From DASSKW01 sp035690065 (GTDB lineage Bacteria > Pseudomonadota > Gammaproteobacteria > Natronospirales > REEB76): a stretch of DNA of 36,573 bases. Both the position numbers and the translations under genes were made by a program. The stretch lies in contig DASSKW010000036.1 in NCBI GenBank assembly GCA_035690065.1, positions 1-36,573 of the forward strand, in the 5' to 3' direction. Under the pieces are notes generated by a model. That model searched no databases. It was not told where the DNA came from and saw only the letters and a list, made by a program, of their open reading frames with translations. The stretch's first letter is position 1. Every line of letters starts with the position of its first letter. This document shows, piece by piece, positions 1-8,721 of this stretch.

Positions 1-1
1 T

Positions 2-352
2 GCGCTCCAACTTGCCGAGCATCTCGCCCGGCATCCGGCAGTGGAACGGGTATTCCATCCGGGCCTGAACGATCATCCCGGTCACGCGCTCGCGGCCCGG
101 CAGATGCGCGGCTTCGGTGCCATGCTATCCTTCACGCTCCGCGGCGGAGAAGCCGCTGCGATGCGGACTGTCGCGAACCTCAAACTTTTCACCCGCGCTA
201 CCAGTCTGGGAAGCGTGGAAAGCCTGATCGAGCATCGTGCTTCGATGGAGGGGCCCGAGACCCTGACCCCACGAAATCTGGTACGGGTCTCGGTGGGACT
301 CGAACATGTGGATGATCTCATCGCCGACCTCGACCAGGCTCTGACTGCTTGA
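2..352 (+). CDS. PLP-dependent Cys/Met metabolism enzyme, C-terminal part (5' truncated by window)
   Basis: The reading frame is open from base 2, so the start lies outside the window; about 116 residues are visible. They match the C-terminal small domain of the Cys/Met metabolism PLP-dependent family (cystathionine gamma-synthase, cystathionine lyase, O-succinylhomoserine sulfhydrylase): the segment RVFHPGL, then GFGAMLSF, then NLKLFTRATSLGSVESL, then the ending LVRVSVGLEHVDDLIADL, which is very typical of the family. The PLP lysine would be upstream and is not visible. These enzymes act in the cytoplasm in transsulfuration or methionine biosynthesis. The C-terminus alone does not decide which reaction it performs. 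The S9 peptidase gene starts 34 bases downstream on the same strand. Confidence 0.88.
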   Translation, partial: ALQLAEHLARHPAVERVFHPGLNDHPGHALAARQMRGFGAMLSFTLRGGEAAAMRTVANLKLFTRATSLGSVESLIEHRASMEGPETLTPRNLVRVSVGLEHVDDLIADLDQALTA

Positions 353-386
353 TGACGAACTTGCCGACTCAACCCGAGGAACTGTC

Positions 387-2876
387 ATGATCCAGCGTAT
401 TACCTGCATTCTGATCGGCGCTTTGCTCGCCGCGTCCGCCGTGTTCGCCGATTCGACCCCGGCTGCAACCGGCACTGATAACGTCACTTTGGAGCAGATC
501 ATGGCTAATCCGGACTGGATCGGTCATGCTCCGGAAGGTGCCTACTGGAGTTATGACGGAAAGACCCTCTACTATCGGCAACAACGCGACGACAGTAAAC
601 TGACCGACCTTTACGCGCTCGATATCGCATCGGGCGTTACGCATAAAGTTGGCGATAGCGAACTCGCCAACATCCCTGTCGCGAACGGTGATTACAACCA
701 CGCCCATACCTACAAGGTCTTCGTCCGCAACGACAACATCTTCGTACGTAATCTGCTCACCGGCAGCCTGCGCCAGCTCACCCGCGACAGCACGCCCAAG
801 AGTGACGCGCTGTTCATGGCAGACGGCACTCATGTGCAGTGGCATCAGGACAATGCCATCTATATATATGAGTTGAACAGCGGCCTGACCTCACTCGCCG
901 CCAATCTGCAATTGAGCGACGATCCCGCCAAGAGCCCCGGCCCGCAGAACTACCTGCAAGCAGAACAACCCCGGCTGTTTGAATTCCTGAGCCAGCAAAA
1001 GACTGACGCCGAAGCCAGACGCGTGCAGCAGGCCGGGCTGGCAAAAGCAGATGCCACGCGCACCACCGCCCCATGGTATCTGGGTGACAAGATCAGGATC
1101 GATTACAGCTCACTGTCGCCGGACGGTCGCTGGTTGGTACTGATCACCCAACCCAAGGATTACGATCGCGGTGCGCCGGGTATGATGCCGAATTACATCA
1201 CCGATTCCGGTTATGCCGAGATCCTCAAACGACACACTTACGCCGGCCTGAACCCGCCGGCTCCACAATCCGTCATGGTGCTGGACCTCAAGACCCACAC
1301 CTCGTTCCCACTCGATCTGAGTCAGTTGCCCGGCATCAAGGACGATCCGCTGGCGAAACTGCGCAAGTCCGCAGTGGCCTGGGATATACAACATGGCATC
1401 GCGAAAGATATCGCCGAAGCCTCCGTGAAAGCGCCTGCAATGCGCGCGGTATCGGTGATGGGACTGGAATGGAACGACAGCGGCGATGACGTCGCGCTGC
1501 AGTTCCGTGCCAATGACAACAAGGACCGTTGGTTGACCACGGTCGATTTCGCGGACAAGAAACTTCTGACCCAGGAGCGGCTCACTGATCCAGCCTGGAT
1601 CAACTGGAGCTTCAACGACTACGGCTGGCTGCATGACGACAAGACGCTGTGGTATCTATCCGAAGTCAGCGGCTATTCGCAGCTTTACCTGAAGTCGGTG
1701 GACCAGCGTAAATCCCGTCAACTCACCAGCGGGCACTTCGAGCTCTCGGCGCCGGCCTTGACCCGTGACGACAAATACCTCTACGTGGTCGCCAACAAGG
1801 CCGCGCCGGGGACCTACAGTATCTACCGCGTGGCGACCGCCGATGGCAGCATGCAGCAGATCACCAACCTCGGCGGTATCGACGGCCCGCAACCCTCCGA
1901 CATCGAGGAGGGCGGCAACGATTACAGCCTCTCGCCCGACGAAAGCAAACTGATGTTTTATCACTCCAGTAGCGTGCGTCCACCGGAAGTATATGTGAGC
2001 GAAGCACAGCCGGGCAGCGTTGCGAAACAGGTTACGCACGGCGTATCCAGTGCTTTCACTTCGATCGACTGGACCGTCCCGCAGATCGTACAGGTACCTT
2101 CCACGCACGAGAAGCAGCCAATCTATGCGCGACTGTATGTGCCGAAAAACTACGATCCAAAGAAATCCTGGCCCGCAGTAGTATTCATCCACGGTGCCGG
2201 TTATCTGCAGGATGCGCACAGTGGTTGGTCGTACTACTTCCATGAGCTGATGTTCCAGACCTTCCTGAACCAGCATGGTTATGTGGTGATGGACATGGAT
2301 TATCGCGGCTCGGCAGGCTATGGACGCGATTGGCGCGATGCAATCTATCAGCACATGGGTCATCCGGAAGTCGAGGATATCGAGGATGGCGCGCATTGGC
2401 TGGAGCAGAAATATCACGTGGATCCCAGGCGCATGGGTGTGTACGGTGGATCCTACGGCGGTTTCATGACCTACATGATGATGTTCCGTCGGCCCGACCT
2501 GTTCCAGGCCGGTGCAGCCTTGCGCCCAGTCGGCGACTGGGCGGATTACAACGACGGCTACACTGCCAACATCCTGAATGAACCGAACATCGATCCACAG
2601 GCGTATTTCGACAGCTCACCGATCAACTATGCCGGCCAGCTCAAGAACCATCTGTTGATCCTGCAGGGCATGCAGGACGACAACGTGTTCTTCATCGATA
2701 CCGTGCACATGGTCGAAAAACTGCAGGAACTGCGCAATCCGAACTTCGATGTGATGTTCTATCCCACCGAGCATCACGATTTCAAACAGCCTTACTCCTG
2801 GCTGGATGAATACCGGCGCATCTGGCACCTGTTCAATACCTATGTGAACCCGCCGGCTGCGACTCCGGCGAACTAG
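387..2876 (+). CDS. Secreted S9-family prolyl oligopeptidase (dipeptidyl peptidase IV-like)
   Basis: 829 residues. The N-terminus has a signal peptide (hydrophobic ILIGALLAASAVFA, likely cleaved near residue 21), so the enzyme should be periplasmic or surface-associated. Residues of about 40-560 look like the beta-propeller domain of DPP4-type S9 enzymes (repeated YSYDGKTLYY, LSPDGRWL, LTRDDKYLY motifs). The C-terminal alpha/beta hydrolase domain has the nucleophile Ser689 in GGSYGG, Asp764 in QDDNVFF and His797 in EHHDF, the order and spacing expected for a DPP4 catalytic triad. The family removes dipeptides or cleaves peptides, often after proline; the exact specificity is not visible. The start is supported by GAGGA at 376-380, six bases before ATG. 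A strong terminator follows the stop codon. Confidence 0.93.
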   Translation: MIQRITCILIGALLAASAVFADSTPAATGTDNVTLEQIMANPDWIGHAPEGAYWSYDGKTLYYRQQRDDSKLTDLYALDIASGVTHKVGDSELANIPVANGDYNHAHTYKVFVRNDNIFVRNLLTGSLRQLTRDSTPKSDALFMADGTHVQWHQDNAIYIYELNSGLTSLAANLQLSDDPAKSPGPQNYLQAEQPRLFEFLSQQKTDAEARRVQQAGLAKADATRTTAPWYLGDKIRIDYSSLSPDGRWLVLITQPKDYDRGAPGMMPNYITDSGYAEILKRHTYAGLNPPAPQSVMVLDLKTHTSFPLDLSQLPGIKDDPLAKLRKSAVAWDIQHGIAKDIAEASVKAPAMRAVSVMGLEWNDSGDDVALQFRANDNKDRWLTTVDFADKKLLTQERLTDPAWINWSFNDYGWLHDDKTLWYLSEVSGYSQLYLKSVDQRKSRQLTSGHFELSAPALTRDDKYLYVVANKAAPGTYSIYRVATADGSMQQITNLGGIDGPQPSDIEEGGNDYSLSPDESKLMFYHSSSVRPPEVYVSEAQPGSVAKQVTHGVSSAFTSIDWTVPQIVQVPSTHEKQPIYARLYVPKNYDPKKSWPAVVFIHGAGYLQDAHSGWSYYFHELMFQTFLNQHGYVVMDMDYRGSAGYGRDWRDAIYQHMGHPEVEDIEDGAHWLEQKYHVDPRRMGVYGGSYGGFMTYMMMFRRPDLFQAGAALRPVGDWADYNDGYTANILNEPNIDPQAYFDSSPINYAGQLKNHLLILQGMQDDNVFFIDTVHMVEKLQELRNPNFDVMFYPTEHHDFKQPYSWLDEYRRIWHLFNTYVNPPAATPAN

Positions 2877-2895
2877 ACCGGAACTTGCTAACATG

Positions 2896-2923
2896 GACCC
2901 CGCCCACTGGCGGGGTCTTTTTT
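2896..2923 (+). terminator. Rho-independent terminator after S9 peptidase
   Basis: A perfect 9-bp stem GACCCCGCC / GGCGGGGTC (2896-2904 and 2909-2917) with a CACT loop is followed by six T (2918-2923). It lies 20 bases after the peptidase stop codon. The next gene's ribosome-binding site (GGGGA, 2924-2928) begins directly after the T tract. Confidence 0.93.
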
Positions 2924-2934
2924 GGGGAACATGA

Positions 2935-5082
2935 ATGCAGCCGAAGGTGCTCGACGATCCGGAAGCCTGCGTGGATTCAGTCATCGCCCACGTCGGCAAA
3001 TGCATCGTGATCGGTACGCCGCTCGGCATCGGCAAACCCAACCATCTACTCAATGCCTTCTACCGGCGCGCGCGTACTGATACATCACTGCAACTCAAGA
3101 TCATGACTGCCCTGTCGCTGGAAAAGCCCGGCTGGCACAGCGATCTGGAGCGTCGGTTTCTGGAGCCATTCACAAAACGCCAGTTCGGCGATTATCCGGA
3201 ACTCGAATACATGCAGGCACTGCATCGGGGTTCATTGCCATCGAACATCGAGATCTCGGAATTCTATTTCAAATCCGGCAGCATGCTGCACAACCCGCTG
3301 GCGCAACAGCATTACACCAGCACCAACTACACGCATGTCGCACGCGACATGCTGGCTGCGGGTGTGAACGTGATCCTGCAGATGGTCGGCAAGGAACAGC
3401 GTCCGGAAGGTGCGCGTTACAGCCTGGGTTCAAACCCGGATGTCACGCTCGACATCATGCCGGGGCTGCGTGCCTCTGATCGTCCGGTCGCCGTGGTCGG
3501 GCAGGTCAACCACAACATGCCGTTCATGTATGGCGATGCGGAAGTGGATCCGGAATTCTTCGATCTGGTGCTGGATAATCCAGCACTCGAACACATGCTG
3601 TTCGCTGTCCCCAACATGAATATCGACCCGGCCGAGCACATGATCGGGCTCTACGCGAGCACCCTGATCCAGGATGGTGGCACCTTACAGGTCGGTATCG
3701 GCTCGTTGGGCGACGCGTTCGTGTATTCAACCCTGCTGCGTCACGCCGATAACGAGCGCTATCGTGATGTCATCGGAAAACTTGGTGTTACAGATCGATT
3801 CGGCGATGTGATTGCGAAAACCGGCGGGCTGGAAACGTATCGGGCCGGTCTGTACGCCGGCAGCGAGATGTTCGGTGACGGCCTGCTGCACCTGTACGAA
3901 GGCGGGGTGCTGAAACGGCGAGTGTACGATCATCTGCTAGTGCAGCAATTATTGAACGATGGCACCATTGCCGAATCCATCGGACCGGAAACGGTACAGG
4001 CCTTGCGCAAGGCGGGCCTGATAAAAGCCGTCCTGACTGCAGACGACGTGGCATTACTCAAACGTCTCGGCGTGCTGCACCCGAATACCGACTATACCGA
4101 CGGCCTGCTGGTGCTGGCTGACGGTAGCCGCGCACGTCCCGACCTCGATTCGCCGGTTTTCATGCAGCAACTGGTGGCGCAGGGCCTGGGTGCGCGCCTG
4201 ATTAATGGCTTGCTGCTGCATGGCGCTTTCTTTCTCGGCTCACATTGGTTCTACGACCGGCTGCGTACGATGCCCGCCGCTGAACGCCGGCTGTTCCAGA
4301 TGACCGCAGTGTCGAAGGTCAACGAACTGTTCAGCGATGTGAAACTGGAACGCCTGCAGCATCGCCACGCGCGTTTCATCAACATCTGCATGAAGATGAC
4401 GCTGCTGGGAGCCGCAGTCTCCGATGGTTTGAAGGACGGCCAGGTCGTCTCAGGCGTCGGTGGTCAGTACAACTTCGTGGCCATGGCGCATGCGCTGAAG
4501 GAAGGTCGCTCGATCCTCATGCTCAAGAGTACGCGCAGCGAACACGGCCGGCTGCTCTCCAACATGGTCTGGGAATATGCGTATTGCACTATCCCGCGCC
4601 ACCTGCGCGACATCGTGATCACCGAATACGGTATCGCCGACCTGCGCGGCAGACAGGACTGGGAAGTCATCGCGGCGCTGCTCAATATCACCGATTCACG
4701 TTTCCAGCCGGAACTCATGGCAAAGGCCAAGGCCGCAGGCAAGTTGCCCACCGGTTACCGGATCCCCGGCCGGTTCCTTCGCAACACACCTGAACGCTTG
4801 TCTGCCGATCTGCAGCCGTTCATGGCACAGGCCTTGTTCCCTCCGTTTCCTTTCGGTACCGATTTCACCGCAGCAGAACTGACACTTGGCCAGGCACTCA
4901 ACGGACTCAAGGCCCGCAGCACAACTGTGCTTGGCAAACTCGGCATCCTGTTCGATTTGCTGAGACCGCAGGACAGATCGCGGATAACACCTTTACTCGA
5001 ACGGATGCAGCTCGACAGACCGCGGACCCTGGCAGAACGAACCCTGGCACGACTGGTGACAGCGGCCCTGACCCGCCACTGA
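2935..5082 (+). CDS. Acetyl-CoA hydrolase/transferase family protein (long form)
   Basis: 715 residues. The C-terminal domain is recognisable as acetyl-CoA hydrolase/CoA-transferase: GVGGQYNFVAMA around residue 508, then VITEYGIADLRG around 562-572. This family moves CoA between acyl groups or hydrolyses acetyl-CoA in the cytoplasm. Typical members have 430-500 residues; this one is much longer, with an N-terminal half (PLGIGKPNHLLNAFY at about 25-40) that is still family-like and extra residues in the middle and at the end. Long forms of this kind are, as I recall, found in proteobacteria, usually without biochemical assignment. ATG at 2935 is supported by GGGGA at 2924-2928; the ATG at 2931 is out of frame. 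The gene starts 11 bases after a strong terminator, leaving no room for its own promoter between them. It converges with the M28 peptidase gene 37 bases downstream. Confidence 0.85.
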   Translation: MQPKVLDDPEACVDSVIAHVGKCIVIGTPLGIGKPNHLLNAFYRRARTDTSLQLKIMTALSLEKPGWHSDLERRFLEPFTKRQFGDYPELEYMQALHRGSLPSNIEISEFYFKSGSMLHNPLAQQHYTSTNYTHVARDMLAAGVNVILQMVGKEQRPEGARYSLGSNPDVTLDIMPGLRASDRPVAVVGQVNHNMPFMYGDAEVDPEFFDLVLDNPALEHMLFAVPNMNIDPAEHMIGLYASTLIQDGGTLQVGIGSLGDAFVYSTLLRHADNERYRDVIGKLGVTDRFGDVIAKTGGLETYRAGLYAGSEMFGDGLLHLYEGGVLKRRVYDHLLVQQLLNDGTIAESIGPETVQALRKAGLIKAVLTADDVALLKRLGVLHPNTDYTDGLLVLADGSRARPDLDSPVFMQQLVAQGLGARLINGLLLHGAFFLGSHWFYDRLRTMPAAERRLFQMTAVSKVNELFSDVKLERLQHRHARFINICMKMTLLGAAVSDGLKDGQVVSGVGGQYNFVAMAHALKEGRSILMLKSTRSEHGRLLSNMVWEYAYCTIPRHLRDIVITEYGIADLRGRQDWEVIAALLNITDSRFQPELMAKAKAAGKLPTGYRIPGRFLRNTPERLSADLQPFMAQALFPPFPFGTDFTAAELTLGQALNGLKARSTTVLGKLGILFDLLRPQDRSRITPLLERMQLDRPRTLAERTLARLVTAALTRH

Positions 5083-5119
5083 TCTGCTCAAATCATCCCG
5101 TTCTCGGATTCGCCCCGGT

Positions 5120-6478
5120 TCAAAACGCGCCGCCGACACCCGGGAATACCACCGGTGATTCGAAGCCATCCTTCGATACACTGGCGACGCCGAAATACCA
5201 GTTATCGATGACGAGATTGTCGAGCGTATGCTGATCCACGTCCCCGACATACATGGACTGCTCCGGGTTCCACATCGGCGCGGCAGTCCGCCGCCAATAC
5301 ACCCGATACCCAGTCGCGTCCGTCACCGGCTGCCAACTCACGGCCGTATCGGGTGACAGATCACCCTTGATATTCACACCACTGGGTGGCGCCGGTGCCC
5401 AGGCCATGGCGGCAAGTGCGATGGCGTTGGCGGCAGTCATCTTGGCGAGATACGGGAAATCTACGAACTGCAGCAGGTCGCCGTATTGCACGCCGTTCTC
5501 CGTGCGTACATCCTGATGTTGGTGCTGCCAGTTCTCGTGTGCTTCGTTGATGCGTACCGCGGGAAAATTGTTCTTGTTGAACGCCATCTGATCGCCACCG
5601 CGATGGAACCGATCCTGCCGGTACATGAGCATGAAATGAAAGTTCGGGATGTATTCATCCGCCAGTCGCGTGATGTAGCGTGCGACTTCGCGCGAGGGTG
5701 AGTCCACGAAACCGCCCGTGTAGTGCAAGGTATGCAGATCCTTGTCACTGAGATTCTGTTTGACGGCTTCCGAGAAAATGCGTGCAGTGGTGTTGTCATG
5801 CACGCCATCGGAACCCCGGGTATTGCCGATCATGTCATTGTTGAGGTTCGTTTCCACGAGCCAGTGATGATCGAGTGCATAGTCACTGATGATCTGGCCG
5901 CCATACAGCCCCTGTTCCTCGCCGGAGTCGGCGGAATACACGATGCTGGCGGCGAATCTGTATTTCGAGAGGACGCGCGCAGTCTCGATCAACGCGCTGA
6001 TGCCGGAGCCATCGTCGTCGGCACCCGGTTCCTCGGCGTTCACATCCATGATGTCGCTGACCCTGGAATCCAGATGCGCGGTCATCACCAGGTGTCGGTC
6101 CGGATCACTCGTGCCTTTCTGGATGGCCACGATATCCATGACCTCAACCCCGGTACTGGGGGTGCGTGGGCCGGTGAAGACCCGTGAAGGCGTGATGATT
6201 TCCAGACACCCGCCGCACTGTTTCGAGATTTCTTCGAATTGCGATTTGACCCACCGACGGGCGGCGCCGATACCACGGGTATCGGACCTCGTCTCCGAGA
6301 GGGTATGCCGGGTCCCAAAACCGACCAGCTTTGCGTCGGTCGCGTGCAGCCGCTCGGGGCTGACTGCGCTGACGATATCGCGCAATACAGGGTGTTCGCT
6401 TGGGGGAACCACCGGCACGCTGGCCAGTGCCAGGGCCGGAAGCATCAGCAGGAAGGCAAGACACGAGGTACGTCGCAT
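5120..6478 (-). CDS. Secreted M28-family zinc peptidase with C-terminal fibronectin-like domain
   Basis: 452 residues with a signal peptide (LAFLLMLPALALAS, cleavage near residue 20). The M28 di-zinc site is visible: His135 in AHLDS, the bridging Asp155 in DDGSG, the Glu187-Glu188 pair in SGEEQG, Asp215 in NNDMIG, and a terminal histidine most likely among His314-His321. Family members are aminopeptidases or carboxypeptidases acting outside the cytoplasm. Residues of about 363-445 (PPSGVNIKGDL, VSWQPV, GYRVYWR, FGVASVSKDGFES) resemble a fibronectin type III domain, often found on secreted hydrolases for substrate or surface attachment. Start supported by AAGGAAG (6484-6490 on the minus strand), five bases from ATG. 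Divergent from the DUF4097 gene. Confidence 0.92.
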   Translation of the reverse strand: MRRTSCLAFLLMLPALALASVPVVPPSEHPVLRDIVSAVSPERLHATDAKLVGFGTRHTLSETRSDTRGIGAARRWVKSQFEEISKQCGGCLEIITPSRVFTGPRTPSTGVEVMDIVAIQKGTSDPDRHLVMTAHLDSRVSDIMDVNAEEPGADDDGSGISALIETARVLSKYRFAASIVYSADSGEEQGLYGGQIISDYALDHHWLVETNLNNDMIGNTRGSDGVHDNTTARIFSEAVKQNLSDKDLHTLHYTGGFVDSPSREVARYITRLADEYIPNFHFMLMYRQDRFHRGGDQMAFNKNNFPAVRINEAHENWQHQHQDVRTENGVQYGDLLQFVDFPYLAKMTAANAIALAAMAWAPAPPSGVNIKGDLSPDTAVSWQPVTDATGYRVYWRRTAAPMWNPEQSMYVGDVDQHTLDNLVIDNWYFGVASVSKDGFESPVVFPGVGGAF

Positions 6479-6543
6479 GGGAACTTCCTTTATTTACAGC
6501 TGCCAATTGGAACGGGACGAAGCGCTAAAGTTAACATCCGAGC

Positions 6544-6572
6544 TTGAAAAAACCCGAAATCTGTGTTATAGT
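6544..6572 (+). promoter_or_regulatory. Sigma70-type promoter for the DUF4097 gene
   Basis: TTGAAA (6544-6549) and TATAGT (6567-6572) are separated by exactly 17 bases, close to the sigma70 consensus. Transcription would start near 6579, about 45 bases before the ATG at 6624. The surrounding sequence is AT-rich compared with the rest of the window. Confidence 0.75.
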
Positions 6573-6623
6573 TAGATAATACACTAATACAGGCGGCCCA
6601 GCCGTCCTTTCGGAGAGTCAGCC

Positions 6624-7817
6624 ATGAAGCCCATCCGCCAGCCGTTCGGTTCCCTGTTTGCCTTCAGTCTCGTCGGTGCCCTGCTCCTGACTGCGCTGCC
6701 GGCCCATGCCGACAATACCGTCAGGCAGACTCTGACCCAGAACCTGGCAGTCCCTGCCGGCACCGTCGTCTCGGTCGAGAACCTGGTCGGGCAGATGAAT
6801 ATCACCCAGGGTAGCGGGCAACTGGAAGTCACGGCCACCGTCGTGGCCGGCGGCAAGGACCAGGCCGCCGCGGAAGCATTGGCGAAGACTATCAAACTCT
6901 CGGTGGACAACAGCGGCAAGCACGTGAGCGTGCATGTGGATTATCCGGTCGATCAATACGACCGCTATCGTTATGACCGCACTCCCGGCGGGCGCAGTGA
7001 AGACCATGACGACTGCCTGTTCGGTTTTCTTTGCGGCAACAGTTCTTCCTCGGTCGACTATCAGGGTGAACGGGTGCGCATCTACAGCCGGCATGGCGAT
7101 GGCGTGCCGCTGTATGTGGATGTAGCAGTGAAACTGCCGGCCGGCGTCAGCGCGGATCTCACCAATCACGTCGGTTTCATCAAGGCCCTGGCCGTGAAGA
7201 ACGATCTGAGCCTGCATTCCGACAGCGGTGACATGCAAGCCAACAAACTCACCGGCAATTTCAACGCCGACACCGGCAGTGGCGATATCGGCCTTGCGGA
7301 TCAGGACGGCGCAGTCGTGATCCGTACCGGTTCCGGCGATGTGAAGGCCAGCAATGTTAAGGGCAGCTTCAACATCCACACCGGTTCAGGCGATATCAGC
7401 GGCGGGAACATCCAGGGCGATACCCTGGAGACCGTAACCGGTTCCGGCGATGTGGTACTTGATGACCTGACCGGTTCGCTCAACATGCGTGCCGGCTCGG
7501 GCGATATCCGTCTCAGCGATATCAAGGCGCACGCTGGTACCACCATCAGTACCGGTTCCGGAGACATCACACTGGCAGGCGATCTTTCCGGCATGGAAGG
7601 TTTCGAGCTGCGTGCCGGTAGTGGCGACATCACCCTGTCCACCAGCCAGCCGCCGGCAGTCCATCTCGACATCAGCACCGGCAGCGGCGATATCAACATG
7701 CACTGGTCAGGCGTCAACAACGTGACCACCAGTGACGACAGTTTCAGCGGCGACATCGGCACTGCCAAGACCGTCGGCAAGATCCATACCGGCAGCGGCG
7801 ATGTGACACTGAAATAA
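6624..7817 (+). CDS. DUF4097-type exported protein with nine GSGD repeats
   Basis: 397 residues with a signal peptide (FAFSLVGALLLTALPAHA, cleavage near residue 29). From about residue 215 to the C-terminus there are nine copies of GSGD with spacing of about 16-23 residues (pattern TGSGDI-xxx), plus degenerate DSGD and FSGD copies. This is the DUF4097 repeated-strand fold, predicted to be a right-handed beta-roll or solenoid. A two-cysteine loop (DDCLFGFLCGN, residues of about 131-141) could form a periplasmic disulfide. The biochemical role of DUF4097 proteins is unknown to me. GGAG at 6612-6615 supports the start. It is followed 28 bases later by a lipoprotein gene with an analogous repeat design, probably in the same operon. 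Confidence 0.88.
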   Translation: MKPIRQPFGSLFAFSLVGALLLTALPAHADNTVRQTLTQNLAVPAGTVVSVENLVGQMNITQGSGQLEVTATVVAGGKDQAAAEALAKTIKLSVDNSGKHVSVHVDYPVDQYDRYRYDRTPGGRSEDHDDCLFGFLCGNSSSSVDYQGERVRIYSRHGDGVPLYVDVAVKLPAGVSADLTNHVGFIKALAVKNDLSLHSDSGDMQANKLTGNFNADTGSGDIGLADQDGAVVIRTGSGDVKASNVKGSFNIHTGSGDISGGNIQGDTLETVTGSGDVVLDDLTGSLNMRAGSGDIRLSDIKAHAGTTISTGSGDITLAGDLSGMEGFELRAGSGDITLSTSQPPAVHLDISTGSGDINMHWSGVNNVTTSDDSFSGDIGTAKTVGKIHTGSGDVTLK

Positions 7818-7845
7818 TGGTCCAGCAAAGCGGGAGTTCGCAGCG

Positions 7846-8577
7846 ATGAAACCCATCTCTCCCGGCCTCGTATCCGGTGTACTGCTGGGTATGTGTGTGC
7901 TCGCCGGTTGTGATATCACCAAAAGCATCTCGGTGCCGGCTGGTGCCCACTGGACCAGTGGCAAGAGCACCGTGAACGGCGATATCACCATCGGTGACGA
8001 TGCGGTGGTGGAAGGTGATCTTCACACCGTCAACGGCGATATCCATGCCGAAGCCGGAGCGCATACCGGAGAACTGATCACGGTGAATGGCGATATCCAT
8101 GTCGAGCATGACGCCCAGACCCGCGAACTGACCAACGTCAACGGCAGCATCCAGCTCGATCAGAATTCAGCATCGAAGGGCGATGTCACTTCAGTGAATG
8201 GTGACATCAGCGCTGCATCCGGCGTCCACATCCGCGGCGATGTAACCGATGTAAACGGCGACATCTCATTGTGTGACGCCAGCGTCGAAGGCGATATGCA
8301 ATTCGTCAACGGCACCCTGCTGGTGGGAGAAAAAAGTCAGGTACAAGGCAGTGTCACAGTCAAGAAACCGGAATTCAATTCCTCCGATGCAGTGCAACCG
8401 CCAATCATGGTGGTCGGACCCCATGCGAGCGTTAACGGCCCCATCACCTTCGAACGTCCTGGAAAACTCTACGTCAGTGACAGCGCCGTGATCCACGGCG
8501 TGCAAGGCGTGACCGCCGAGAAATTCTCCGGCGCGGTACCGGCAGACGTCTCGCTGACCACCTGCCCGGGGAAATAG
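7846..8577 (+). CDS. Lipoprotein with VNGD beta-solenoid repeats (bactofilin-like fold)
   Basis: 243 residues. The lipobox is L19-A20-G21-C22, with Asp at position +2 after the lipidated cysteine. The mature part contains eight VNG motifs (VNGDI, VNGSI, VNGTL, VNGPI) at about 18-residue intervals, alternating with VEGDL-type and RGDV-type turns. This resembles the beta-helix repeats of polymer-forming (bactofilin-like) proteins. Role unknown; a structural envelope function is an inference. It lies 28 bases after the DUF4097 gene on the same strand with no terminator between, so the two are likely co-transcribed from the 6544 promoter. In enteric bacteria Asp at +2 keeps lipoproteins in the inner membrane; whether this rule holds in this organism is not known. 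Confidence 0.85.
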   Translation: MKPISPGLVSGVLLGMCVLAGCDITKSISVPAGAHWTSGKSTVNGDITIGDDAVVEGDLHTVNGDIHAEAGAHTGELITVNGDIHVEHDAQTRELTNVNGSIQLDQNSASKGDVTSVNGDISAASGVHIRGDVTDVNGDISLCDASVEGDMQFVNGTLLVGEKSQVQGSVTVKKPEFNSSDAVQPPIMVVGPHASVNGPITFERPGKLYVSDSAVIHGVQGVTAEKFSGAVPADVSLTTCPGK

Positions 8578-8595
8578 ATACCGGGCCGTAAATCT

Positions 8596-8627
8596 CGCTA
8601 TCCACCAAAGTCGACAAACAGATAGCG
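8596..8627. repeat. Perfect 7-bp inverted repeat in intergenic region
   Basis: CGCTATC (8596-8602) and GATAGCG (8621-8627) are separated by 18 bases, 19 bases after the lipoprotein stop codon. There is no T tract, so it is not a classical terminator; it could be a weak hairpin or a protein-binding site. Confidence 0.35.
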
Positions 8628-8659
8628 GTTGCTTGTCATCCGGCTTGATATGGATATTC

Positions 8660-8688
8660 TTCCAATCCAGCCATATCCCCGGTATAAC
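8660..8688 (+). promoter_or_regulatory. Candidate promoter for the serB-serA fusion gene
   Basis: A -10 element TATAAC (8683-8688, five of six consensus bases) lies 17 bases after a weak -35 element TTCCAA (8660-8665). Transcription would begin near 8695, close to a hairpin that precedes the start codon. Confidence 0.4.
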
Positions 8689-8693
8689 ATGGC

Positions 8694-8718
8694 GGCATCA
8701 TCTTGAATTCCTGATGCC
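8694..8718 (+). promoter_or_regulatory. Inverted repeat immediately before the serB-serA start codon
   Basis: GGCATCA (8694-8700) and TGATGCC (8712-8718) form a perfect 7-bp stem with an 11-base loop. It ends three bases before ATG 8722, and no Shine-Dalgarno sequence is visible there. It may be an operator or a translation-controlling hairpin. Confidence 0.4.
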
Positions 8719-8721
8719 ACC

